Below are positions 1 through 5,309 of a stretch of DNA of 6,495 nt, piece after piece. Each line of letters opens with the position of its first letter. Position 1 is the stretch's first letter. Source of the DNA: Chloroflexota bacterium (lineage in GTDB: Bacteria; Chloroflexota; UBA5177; JANWHV01); the NCBI GenBank assembly GCA_025924845.1, contig JAICHN010000298.1, forward strand, positions 1-6,495, given 5' to 3'. The notes beneath the pieces were generated by a model that did no database searches, was not told the DNA's origin, and was given only the letters and a program-made list of their open reading frames with translations. Both the position numbers and the translations under genes were made by a program.

Positions 1-189
1 GCCCTCTTGCTGATGCAGCAGGTCAAACGCTACGAGCGTTTGACCGTGGCGGCAATCGCCGGTTGTTCGCGTTCCTTCGCCGTGGAGGCCTTAATGGCTC
101 ATCCGCTGGTCGGCTCCTATTCGCTGGCCACGGCGCTGGTGGACGAATACCTGGCAGCACACGCCCCGTACGTGGGCCACTGGACCTGA
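1..189 (+). CDS. C-terminal end of a GH4-family glycosidase (6-phospho-beta-glucosidase-like), partial
   Basis: The reading frame is open from base 1 and ends in TGA at 187-189, giving 62 residues of a protein whose start lies left of the window. The pattern KRYERLTVAA, then ALMAHPLVGSY, then LVDEYLAAHAPYV is what I recognise as the C-terminal tail of glycoside hydrolase family 4 enzymes. These are cytoplasmic and use NAD+ and a divalent metal to cleave phosphorylated or plain glycosides by a redox-elimination route. The nucleotide-binding and metal-binding residues lie outside the window, so substrate (6-phospho-beta-glucoside, alpha-glucoside or galacturonide) cannot be decided; the tail looks closest to the 6-phospho-beta-glucosidase branch. 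A strong hairpin follows about 30 bases after the stop, so this is probably the last gene of its transcript. The family call rests on pattern recognition of a short tail. Confidence 0.72.
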   Translation, partial: ALLLMQQVKRYERLTVAAIAGCSRSFAVEALMAHPLVGSYSLATALVDEYLAAHAPYVGHWT

Positions 190-218
190 ACGAAGACGGA
201 TTGTCCTGTGCCGGCATG

Positions 219-263
219 CCGCGAGTAAGAGCAGCGATATATAGTGGCTGCTCCTACTCGCGG
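219..263 (+). terminator. Long near-perfect hairpin, probable transcript end of the GH4 gene
   Basis: Bases 219-235 pair with 247-263: a 17-bp stem with one A-C mismatch (228/254) around an 11-base AT-rich loop (236-246). It starts 30 bases after the GH4 stop codon and lies before the promoter of the next cassette, which suits a terminator or a 3'-end stabilising structure. No run of T follows the right arm (GTGATACG), so it is not a classic Rho-independent terminator. A perfect 10-bp palindrome, CGGCATGCCG (212-221), overlaps its left foot. Confidence 0.55.
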
Positions 264-276
264 GTGATACGTGCGC

Positions 277-293
277 TCCTCCCAACAGGAGGA
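277..293. promoter_or_regulatory. Inverted repeat abutting the -35 box, candidate operator
   Basis: TCCTCC (277-282) and GGAGGA (288-293) form a perfect 6-bp inverted repeat around the 5-base spacer CAACA. It ends one base before the -35 hexamer of the antitoxin promoter. Toxin-antitoxin cassettes are usually autoregulated through inverted repeats in their promoters, so this is a reasonable operator candidate for the AbrB-type protein. It could instead be a small second hairpin behind the GH4 gene; there is no T run on either side. Confidence 0.35.
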
Positions 294-294
294 A

Positions 295-323
295 TTGACA
301 AAAACGCTATCAAGGTTTATAAA
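295..323 (+). promoter_or_regulatory. Sigma70-like promoter of the toxin-antitoxin cassette
   Basis: TTGACA (295-300) is a perfect -35 consensus, followed after exactly 17 bases by TATAAA (318-323), a 5/6 match to the -10 consensus. Transcription would start near 330, giving a leader of about 40 bases before the antitoxin ATG at 371. The -10 box lies inside the 8-bp palindrome TTTATAAA (316-323), and a tandem CACTACACTA (326-335) covers the expected start. The area is clearly AT-richer than its surroundings. Confidence 0.75.
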
Positions 324-353
324 GGCACTACACTATACAATCTGGTGCTACGA

Positions 354-370
354 CCGATCGGGAACATTCC
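354..370. promoter_or_regulatory. Paired short palindromes over the antitoxin ribosome binding site
   Basis: CCGATCGG (354-361) is a perfect 8-bp palindrome and is immediately followed by GGAA-CA-TTCC (361-370), a 4-bp inverted repeat that ends right before the ATG at 371. The GGGAA at 360-364, six bases before the ATG, is the only plausible Shine-Dalgarno element of the antitoxin, so both palindromes overlap it. They may be an operator or an RNA structure limiting translation, but arms this short can occur by chance. Confidence 0.25.
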
Positions 371-631
371 ATGAAAGAACATATTGGTGTTGTTACGCGC
401 AAAGGGCAAGTCACTTTGCCGGCAGAGGTGCGCTACTCTCTCGGTCTAAAGCAGGGCGATAAGGTCATTTTTCGTCTGCAAGACGATCAGGTGGTGGTAA
501 AGCGCACCGAAAGCATCATTTCCTCTACCGCAGGCGTCTTCAAGAGCGAACGGCCTGCCATGACTGCTGAAGAGCTGCGCGCGGCCGCCGAGGAAGCCAT
601 CGCCGAGGAAGCAGCGAATCGCTCGCATTGA
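371..631 (+). CDS. AbrB/MazE-fold (SpoVT-AbrB) antitoxin
   Basis: This 86-residue protein is the likely antitoxin of a VapBC-type pair. Residues 1-46 carry the swapped-hairpin DNA-binding fold: VVTRKGQVTLPAEVR (7-21), then LGLKQGDKVIF (24-34), then a closing strand DDQVVVKR (38-45). Family members dimerise, bind palindromic DNA in their own promoter and use a flexible C-terminal tail to block the toxin. Here the tail from about 48 to 86 is Ala/Glu-rich (EELRAAAEEAIAEEAA, 67-82) and probably forms the toxin-binding helix. The ATG at 371 is preceded by GGGAA at a spacing of six and lies about 40 bases behind a strong promoter. The stop (629-631) is 3 bases before the toxin start. A stand-alone transition-state regulator of the AbrB type is the alternative, but the PIN gene next to it makes an antitoxin more likely. 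Confidence 0.88.
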   Translation: MKEHIGVVTRKGQVTLPAEVRYSLGLKQGDKVIFRLQDDQVVVKRTESIISSTAGVFKSERPAMTAEELRAAAEEAIAEEAANRSH

Positions 632-634
632 CGT

Positions 635-1042
635 ATGCCACTTCCCTTCCTCGATACGAATATCCTGCTTCGGCATCTTCTGCAAGACGCACCCGAGCAG
701 TCGCCGCGTTGCACCGCCTATCTTGCCCGTGTGGAACGCGGCGAACTGAAGGTTCGCACAGCCGATACGGTGGTTTTTGAGGTCGTCTACACCTTACAGC
801 GTACCTACAAGCAACCCAAGGCGGCGATCGTGGCGGCGCTGCTCCCGGTGATCGAGTTGCCCGGTATCGTGCTGCCACACAAGCGTCGCTTTCGTCGAGT
901 CTTCGAACTCTATGTGCGGTACAACAGTGCGTTTGCCGACGCCTATCATGCGGCATTGATGCAAAGCCTTAAGCTGACTGAGATTGTCACCTACGATCGT
1001 GAATTCGATAGGATCAGCAATATCGTCCGGATTGAACCGTAG
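635..1042 (+). CDS. PIN-domain ribonuclease toxin (VapC-like)
   Basis: This 135-residue protein spans a single PIN domain, the usual length for VapC toxins. The acidic residues expected to hold Mg2+ are visible: D7 in FLDTNILLRHLL, E49 in TVVFEVVYTL, D102 in SAFADAYHAAL, and D121 or D125 in VTYDREFDRI. All are intact, so the enzyme is probably active; family members cut tRNA or other RNA at specific sites to stop translation, and the target here cannot be read from sequence. It begins 3 bases after the antitoxin stop. I see no good Shine-Dalgarno near the ATG (only GAGGA at 605-609, too far), which points to translational coupling to the antitoxin. It ends converging on the minus-strand lipid operon about 90 bases away. 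Confidence 0.9.
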   Translation: MPLPFLDTNILLRHLLQDAPEQSPRCTAYLARVERGELKVRTADTVVFEVVYTLQRTYKQPKAAIVAALLPVIELPGIVLPHKRRFRRVFELYVRYNSAFADAYHAALMQSLKLTEIVTYDREFDRISNIVRIEP

Positions 1043-1058
1043 CACTACAACTCTCTAA

Positions 1059-1074
1059 ACCGCCGCATGGCGGT
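1059..1074 (-). terminator. Small hairpin between convergent genes, possible terminator of the lipid operon
   Basis: ACCGCC (1059-1064) and GGCGGT (1069-1074) form a 6-bp stem with a GCAT loop. In the minus-strand transcript the stem gains a G-U pair and is followed by UUUAGAGAGUU, a weak U-rich stretch; on the plus strand the following bases are CAGCGTG, so the minus direction is favoured. An outer imperfect pairing (1045-1051 with 1083-1089, 6 of 7) may lengthen it. It lies about 60 bases after the cytidylyltransferase stop and 17 bases after the toxin stop, so it could serve both directions. Confidence 0.4.
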
Positions 1075-1131
1075 CAGCGTGTGTCGTAGAACTGGGCTGC
1101 ATGATCATAGCAGGCGCCCCGAACACTTTCG

Positions 1132-2049
1132 TCATCCTAAGATGCGCAGCAGGTAGAAGGTCAGCGGCGCCACCAGGATCAGGCTATCGACCCGATCCAG
1201 GAGGCCGCCGAAACCGGGCAGCCAATCACCGGCGTCCTTAGTCTTGAACTCGCGTTTGATGCTCGATTCCAGCAGGTCGCCCCATAACGCGCCCGCCGCG
1301 ATCACTGGAGGCAAGCCCGCCGCCATGGTGAGACGCAGGTCTCCGGGCAGGGCATAGATCATGCAGAGTACGCCGAGATAGGCGCCGGCCAGATTGCCGG
1401 CCACGCCCGCCCAGGTCTTGTTGGGACTCAGCGTCGGGGCCAGCTTGCGCCTCCCGAACCGCTTGCCCACCACGAAGGCGCCGACATCGCTCAGCGCGGT
1501 GCCCAGACCGATCGCCAGGAGAATGCCCAGCCCGCCGTCAACGTAGCGGTAGAGCAGCACGATATGGCTGAGAAAGAAGGCAATGTAGCCCCAGCCGAGG
1601 ACGGCGAAGGCCAGGTGGCGCACGCTCGCCCCGTGGCCGTGCAGAAAGAGCGGTTGGAGGGTGGCGCCGATCAGCAGCAACGGCAGCAATAGTTGGAACG
1701 CATCGGCCGACAGCGCCGCCACCGGCGCGGTCACCAGGCCCGCGCCCAGCAATACCGCGGTGTGGGCACGGGGCAGACCCACCAATCTCGCATATTCGCG
1801 CAACCCCTGGATGATCAAGCAACCGACCAGAAATACCGTGGTGAAGGTACCGCCGAATAGAGCAAGACTATAGATCAGCGAGATGACCGCCCAGACGCGC
1901 CAGCGCCGAAACAGCACGTTGTCGGCCAGGGTCTTTCGGTCCCGGCGCGCCCCACGGAGCAGTACGATCAGGCTGCCAATGAGCAGGGTGCCCAAGAGCA
2001 GAGCGGTGGGGAGGAAAAGCGGGTTATCGAGGGGATTGGAGATCGGCAT
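1132..2049 (-). CDS. CdsA-type phosphatidate cytidylyltransferase (CDP-diacylglycerol synthase)
   Basis: This 305-residue integral membrane protein should convert phosphatidate and CTP into CDP-diacylglycerol and pyrophosphate. The C-terminal half carries family marks: SDVGAFVVGKRFG (187-199), LSPNKTWAG (207-215), and the signature SSIKREFKTKD (262-272) followed by LPGFGGLLDRVDS (277-289). The signature normally reads H-G-G before the D-R-x-D; here the His is Phe280, while the metal-binding Asp pair (D285, D288) is kept. Hydrophobic stretches near 12-31, 53-81, 97-113, 118-136, 146-167, 172-188, 217-233, 243-257 and 289-303 suggest about eight or nine membrane segments. Its start overlaps the end of the phosphatidyltransferase gene by 26 bases with no strong ribosome site, so translation is probably coupled. 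Placement beside a CDP-alcohol enzyme recalls E. coli ynbA-ynbB rather than the housekeeping cdsA, which usually lies next to uppS, dxr or frr. Confidence 0.9.
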   Translation of the reverse strand: MPISNPLDNPLFLPTALLLGTLLIGSLIVLLRGARRDRKTLADNVLFRRWRVWAVISLIYSLALFGGTFTTVFLVGCLIIQGLREYARLVGLPRAHTAVLLGAGLVTAPVAALSADAFQLLLPLLLIGATLQPLFLHGHGASVRHLAFAVLGWGYIAFFLSHIVLLYRYVDGGLGILLAIGLGTALSDVGAFVVGKRFGRRKLAPTLSPNKTWAGVAGNLAGAYLGVLCMIYALPGDLRLTMAAGLPPVIAAGALWGDLLESSIKREFKTKDAGDWLPGFGGLLDRVDSLILVAPLTFYLLRILG

Positions 2050-2632
2050 GGATGGCCTGTAGCCGCTGGTAAATCGTGAAGCAAAGCCCCACCAATACGG
2101 CGCCGAGGTAGATCGTATAGATGGGAATCCGTGGCAGGAAGAAAGCTAGGAGCGAGGCGACGCTCAGATAGATCATCCGATCCGCTTTGCCCATCACGCC
2201 GATGTATTGCCGCTTCCCGCCCGCCGCCTTCGCCGCCGTGCCGAGGTAGCTGGAGAGCAGCATGACCACGATGGTCACGGCGCCAAGCCGAGGGTTGCCG
2301 CCCGGCGCGAAGCACACTCCGGTCAGCAGCGCCACATCGGCCAGCCGATCGCTGAACTCGTTGAGCACCTCGCCCCAGGGGCGGGCCAGTCCGGTGCCGC
2401 GAGCCACCAGCCCATCCAGGGCATTCAGCGCGGTACGGCCGATCGCTATCGGGATCACGAGCAATTCGAAGAGCGATAGCCAGTTGCTCAGGTAGAGCAG
2501 CACGCCGCCCACCACCGAAAGAGCCAGCGCGCCGAGGGTCAGATAGTCGGGATGGACGCGACGTCGGATCAGATTGCGTTCAATGCCGCCCAGGGCGCGC
2601 TGGAACCTTGGTTTGATCTTATAGATACCCAT
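2024..2632 (-). CDS. CDP-alcohol phosphatidyltransferase with Asn-substituted motif
   Basis: This 202-residue membrane protein belongs to the CDP-alcohol phosphatidyltransferase family, which displaces CMP from CDP-diacylglycerol with an alcohol such as glycerol-3-phosphate, inositol phosphate or serine. The family pattern is D-x2-D-G-x2-A-R-x8-G-x3-D-x3-D. Here I read N70-A-L-D73-G74-x2-A77-R78, then G87-x3-N91-x3-D95, so the first and third Asp are Asn while the second and fourth remain. The head group acceptor cannot be told. Hydrophobic helices near 31-48, 52-69, 97-108, 116-130, 150-166 and 170-186 fit the usual six segments. I chose the ATG at 2632 because GGGAG lies about 9 bases upstream; a TTG two codons earlier would leave only 3 bases of spacing. 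The fusion gene ends 43 bases upstream and the CdsA-type gene overlaps its 3' end, so all three are likely one transcript. Confidence 0.88.
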   Translation of the reverse strand: MGIYKIKPRFQRALGGIERNLIRRRVHPDYLTLGALALSVVGGVLLYLSNWLSLFELLVIPIAIGRTALNALDGLVARGTGLARPWGEVLNEFSDRLADVALLTGVCFAPGGNPRLGAVTIVVMLLSSYLGTAAKAAGGKRQYIGVMGKADRMIYLSVASLLAFFLPRIPIYTIYLGAVLVGLCFTIYQRLQAIHADLQSPR

Positions 2633-2675
2633 CAGCAACTTCTCCCGCTACGGCCGCCGCGCCGCCTACATATGG

Positions 2676-5144
2676 TCACAGGGCGCGAACCGCCGCATCG
2701 ATTGCCGCCGCCGCCTCGACGTACGGCGTCCCGCGCGCGCAGCGGAGGGCCGGACCGAATCGTACCGTGACCTGGCCCCGGTGGGGCAAGCGATGCCCTT
2801 TCGGCAGTAGACCATGAAGCCCAGATAGGCGCACCGGTACCACGGGCACTGCCAACTCGACCGCCAATAGACCGGCGCCGGCCTTAAACGATCCCATCTC
2901 TCCGTTTGGCGACCGCGTCCCCTCGGGGAAGACCAGGATCGACCAGCCGTGATCGAGCAGCCAGGCACAGTGCTCGATGGTCGGGCGGATGTTGCCCTCG
3001 CGCGAGAAGGGAAAGGCATTCAAGGCGAGGGCCACGCCTCGGCCCAGCATTTGCTTGGTGAAGAAGTAATCAGCCGCCGCCGCCACGGCCAGATGACTGC
3101 GCCAGGCGTGGGGCAGAGCGCGGATCAACACGGGACTATCGAGGTGGCTGGTGTGGTTGGCGACAAACAACACGGGAGGGGCCAGGCCGGCCAGAGTGTC
3201 GAGTCCGCTGACCGTCGCGGGCGCCACGCCGGCCAGCAGGGGATACGCGGCGCCCTGCGCCACGGCGCGCAGCACGCGCGCGGCGGGCGAAAGCGGCCAC
3301 CTGGCGAAGATCGGTCGTGTGCCCCGCTCCCCGGACGTCACCAACGCCTCCAGCTCTCCCACCGTGGTATCAGGCCCAACCTTCGATTCATCCAGATAGC
3401 TATCCAGTTCGGTCTCGATCGCCGCCAGCAGCTCGACCCGCGACAGCGAATCGAGGCCGCACCCGGCGCCGAGCGTTGCCCCGGCCGTCAACCGGTCGGC
3501 CGGAATGCCCGAAGCCTGGGCGATCAGCCGCCGGATGGGGGTGACATCCGGCCCATCCGCCGGCGCCGGGGCCGGTGCCCGCTCCACTGTCTCGCGCTGG
3601 TCAAGCAGGGCGTTCAGCAATTCATGCTTCCGCACTTTCATCGTGTGGGTACGAGGAAAGTCGGGCTCGGGCCACACGCTGTGGCCCTGAATTTGCTGAT
3701 GGGCCGCCAGGCGCGTGTTGGCGGCCTGGATTAGATCGCGTGGATTTGACGCCGTACCGTCCAGGAGCAATACGGCATGCACACGCATCCCTTCCGGGCT
3801 GGGCAGGCCGATCACGGCGACGTCGATCAGTCCACCGTTCGCGCGGAGCACCTCCTCCAGGTCGGCCGGATAGACATTCTGGCCGTTGGCCAGGACGATC
3901 AGGTCTTTCTTCCGCCCACGCAGACTGAGCCGGCCCTGCCCATCAAACTCACCAAGATCACCGGTCCTATACCAGCCGTCGCTGAACGCATCCGTCGTGG
4001 CCTGGGGGTGCTTCCAGTAGCCTGGCGTGATGTTCGCGCCGCGCGCCAGCACCTCGCCATCCTCGGCTATTCGCAACTCCACGCCGGGCACGGCCCGCCC
4101 CACGGTCCCCGGCGCCAGGTCGCGCAGCGTGGTGCCGCTCAAGATCGGTGAGGCCTCCGTGGCGCCATAGCCCTGGATGATCGGCAGGCCCAGCCGCTCC
4201 CACTTTCGCACCAACTCGGGCTCCAGGGGCGCCCCGCCCGAGACCAGGAACAGCAGCTTGCCGCCCAGACGCGCCTGGACGCGGTGGAACAGAAGCCGCC
4301 GCGCCCGCATCGGCAGGTAGGCCGCGATCCGACCCATACGATCCCAGGCCGGTGCTTTTCCCGCCTTCGCGACTTCGCGCTCGATCGCCGCCATCAGCAG
4401 GCTGAATGCCTGCGGCACGGCCAGGATAGTGGTGATCCCCTGAGTCTGGAGATCGCGGAACAACATGGTGGATTGGCGGCTGATTGGATAGTAGACGGCG
4501 GCGCCGCACGAGAGGGGCAGGAGCAGCCCAACCGTCTGCTCGAACATATGGCTGAGGGGGAGCAGTGAGAGCAGGCGATACTCGGGGCTGGTCGGCACCA
4601 CTTGTAGGGCGGACGTGAGGTTGGCGGTAATGTTGCCATGGGTGAGGATCACCCCCTTGGGCTCGCCCGTGGTGCCCGAGGTGAAGATGACCTCGGCGAT
4701 GTCCGCTTCCTCCACGCATGACGAATCTATGCTCCGGAAGTCGGCCGGCGACTGGTCGAGTTCCTCGATCAGCCAGGTCTCGGTCGGGTAGATCCAACCG
4801 GCGACGGTCAGACGGGAGAGGATAGCCAGGCGCGGCTCGGTTTGACGGACCACTCGTTCGATAAACTCCGGCGTGCTTCGGAGATCGAGCGGGACCAGGA
4901 TCACCCCGAGGCGGAGGCAACCCAGAAACGCCGCCACCCACCAGGGACTGTTCAGCGCCCAGATTACGACTCGGTCACCCTTACCCAGGCCGTGAGCCTG
5001 GAACCGGCCCGCTACCCGACCGGATCGATCCCACAGCTCGGCGTAGGTCCAGGTCTCCGTGCGATAGAGCGGCCGATAGAGCAGCGCGGGCCGTGGGCCG
5101 AAGCGGCGCGCTGACGCTTCCAGGACGGAGCCTATGGTCGCCAT
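2676..5144 (-). CDS. Trimodular acyl-activating enzyme / acyl carrier protein / PlsC acyltransferase fusion
   Basis: Three domains are visible in 822 residues. Residues 1 to about 515 are an AMP-binding acyl-CoA/acyl-ACP synthetase: P-loop TSGTTGEPKG (155-164), YGATE (326-330), YRTGD (392-396), GRKKDLIVLANGQNVYP (410-426) and the catalytic Lys503 in PRTHTMKVRK. A Pro/Ala linker (522-532) leads to an acyl carrier domain (about 534-602) with the phosphopantetheine site Ser566 in GLDSLSRVEL. Residues about 640-800 are a PlsC-type acyltransferase: NHTSHLD with the H664-x4-D669 dyad, FPFSREG (711-717), FPEGTRS (739-745) and VPVVPV (766-771). The likely course is fatty acid + ATP to acyl-AMP, loading onto the fused carrier, and transfer to lysophosphatidate or a lysophospholipid. 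E. coli Aas joins acyltransferase and synthetase in the opposite order and uses free ACP. No clear membrane segment is seen. The ATG at 5144 has AGAGG eight bases upstream. Confidence 0.9.
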   Translation of the reverse strand: MATIGSVLEASARRFGPRPALLYRPLYRTETWTYAELWDRSGRVAGRFQAHGLGKGDRVVIWALNSPWWVAAFLGCLRLGVILVPLDLRSTPEFIERVVRQTEPRLAILSRLTVAGWIYPTETWLIEELDQSPADFRSIDSSCVEEADIAEVIFTSGTTGEPKGVILTHGNITANLTSALQVVPTSPEYRLLSLLPLSHMFEQTVGLLLPLSCGAAVYYPISRQSTMLFRDLQTQGITTILAVPQAFSLLMAAIEREVAKAGKAPAWDRMGRIAAYLPMRARRLLFHRVQARLGGKLLFLVSGGAPLEPELVRKWERLGLPIIQGYGATEASPILSGTTLRDLAPGTVGRAVPGVELRIAEDGEVLARGANITPGYWKHPQATTDAFSDGWYRTGDLGEFDGQGRLSLRGRKKDLIVLANGQNVYPADLEEVLRANGGLIDVAVIGLPSPEGMRVHAVLLLDGTASNPRDLIQAANTRLAAHQQIQGHSVWPEPDFPRTHTMKVRKHELLNALLDQRETVERAPAPAPADGPDVTPIRRLIAQASGIPADRLTAGATLGAGCGLDSLSRVELLAAIETELDSYLDESKVGPDTTVGELEALVTSGERGTRPIFARWPLSPAARVLRAVAQGAAYPLLAGVAPATVSGLDTLAGLAPPVLFVANHTSHLDSPVLIRALPHAWRSHLAVAAAADYFFTKQMLGRGVALALNAFPFSREGNIRPTIEHCAWLLDHGWSILVFPEGTRSPNGEMGSFKAGAGLLAVELAVPVVPVRLSGLHGLLPKGHRLPHRGQVTVRFGPALRCARGTPYVEAAAAIDAAVRAL

Positions 5145-5152
5145 GTGGTGAA

Positions 5153-5157
5153 CCTCT
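5153..5157 (-). promoter_or_regulatory. Ribosome binding site of the fusion gene
   Basis: On the minus strand AGAGG occurs 8 bases before the ATG at 5144-5142. It is the only good purine-rich element near this start, and it agrees with the protein beginning directly at the first conserved part of the synthetase domain (residues 4-24), so it fixes the start codon. Confidence 0.6.
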
Positions 5158-5206
5158 ACTCCTAATACCTGGTGGAAGACCCTACCGATAAAACGGCACG
5201 GCTGGG

Positions 5207-5235
5207 TACATACTGTATCAGACCACGTGAGCCAA
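5207..5235 (-). promoter_or_regulatory. Weak candidate promoter of the lipid operon
   Basis: Reading the minus strand, TTGGCT (5235-5230, 4/6 to the -35 consensus) and TATGTA (5212-5207, 3/6 to the -10 consensus) are separated by 17 bases and would start transcription about 55 bases before the fusion gene's ATG. The match is poor and could be chance; the operon may instead be transcribed from further upstream through the TPR gene. The rest of the 165-base gap (5145-5309) shows no convincing terminator or RNA gene. Confidence 0.22.
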
Positions 5236-5309
5236 CAGCGCGGCGTCTATGCTCCGCTTGATCAAATGCATCTCGGCGCTCAACTCCGCGAATAGTTAAT
5301 GTGCCTGCG

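Noticed and set aside
287..297. Perfect AGGAGG followed closely by TTG, suggesting a small gene start
   Set aside because: The spacing to TTG is only 2 bases, the TTG is part of the -35 box, and the frames that follow give no recognisable protein. AGGAGG here is better explained as one arm of the inverted repeat.
540..956. Minus-strand open frame of 138 codons opposite the toxin gene
   Set aside because: It is Arg/Pro-rich with no family pattern; the plus strand holds an intact PIN domain with all acidic residues.
2949..3734. Plus-strand open frame of 261 codons opposite the acyltransferase and carrier domains
   Set aside because: It has low-complexity Gln/Arg/Gly-rich composition, no recognisable motif, and lies antisense to a well-supported gene.
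3967..4941. Long minus-strand open frame (324 codons) inside the fusion gene
   Set aside because: It is a frame-shifted shadow of the synthetase domain, rich in Pro, Gly and Arg as expected from GC-rich DNA read out of frame, while the true frame carries all adenylation motifs.
5237..5258. AGCG/CGCT and GCGG/CCGC pairings as a terminator behind the TPR gene
   Set aside because: Only 4-bp arms in conflicting registers, with no U run; not stable enough to call.
5258..5271. TTGATCAA followed by ATGCAT, resembling an FNR-type operator
   Set aside because: FNR sites need a four-base spacer between the half-sites; here they are fused. Short palindromes like these are expected by chance.
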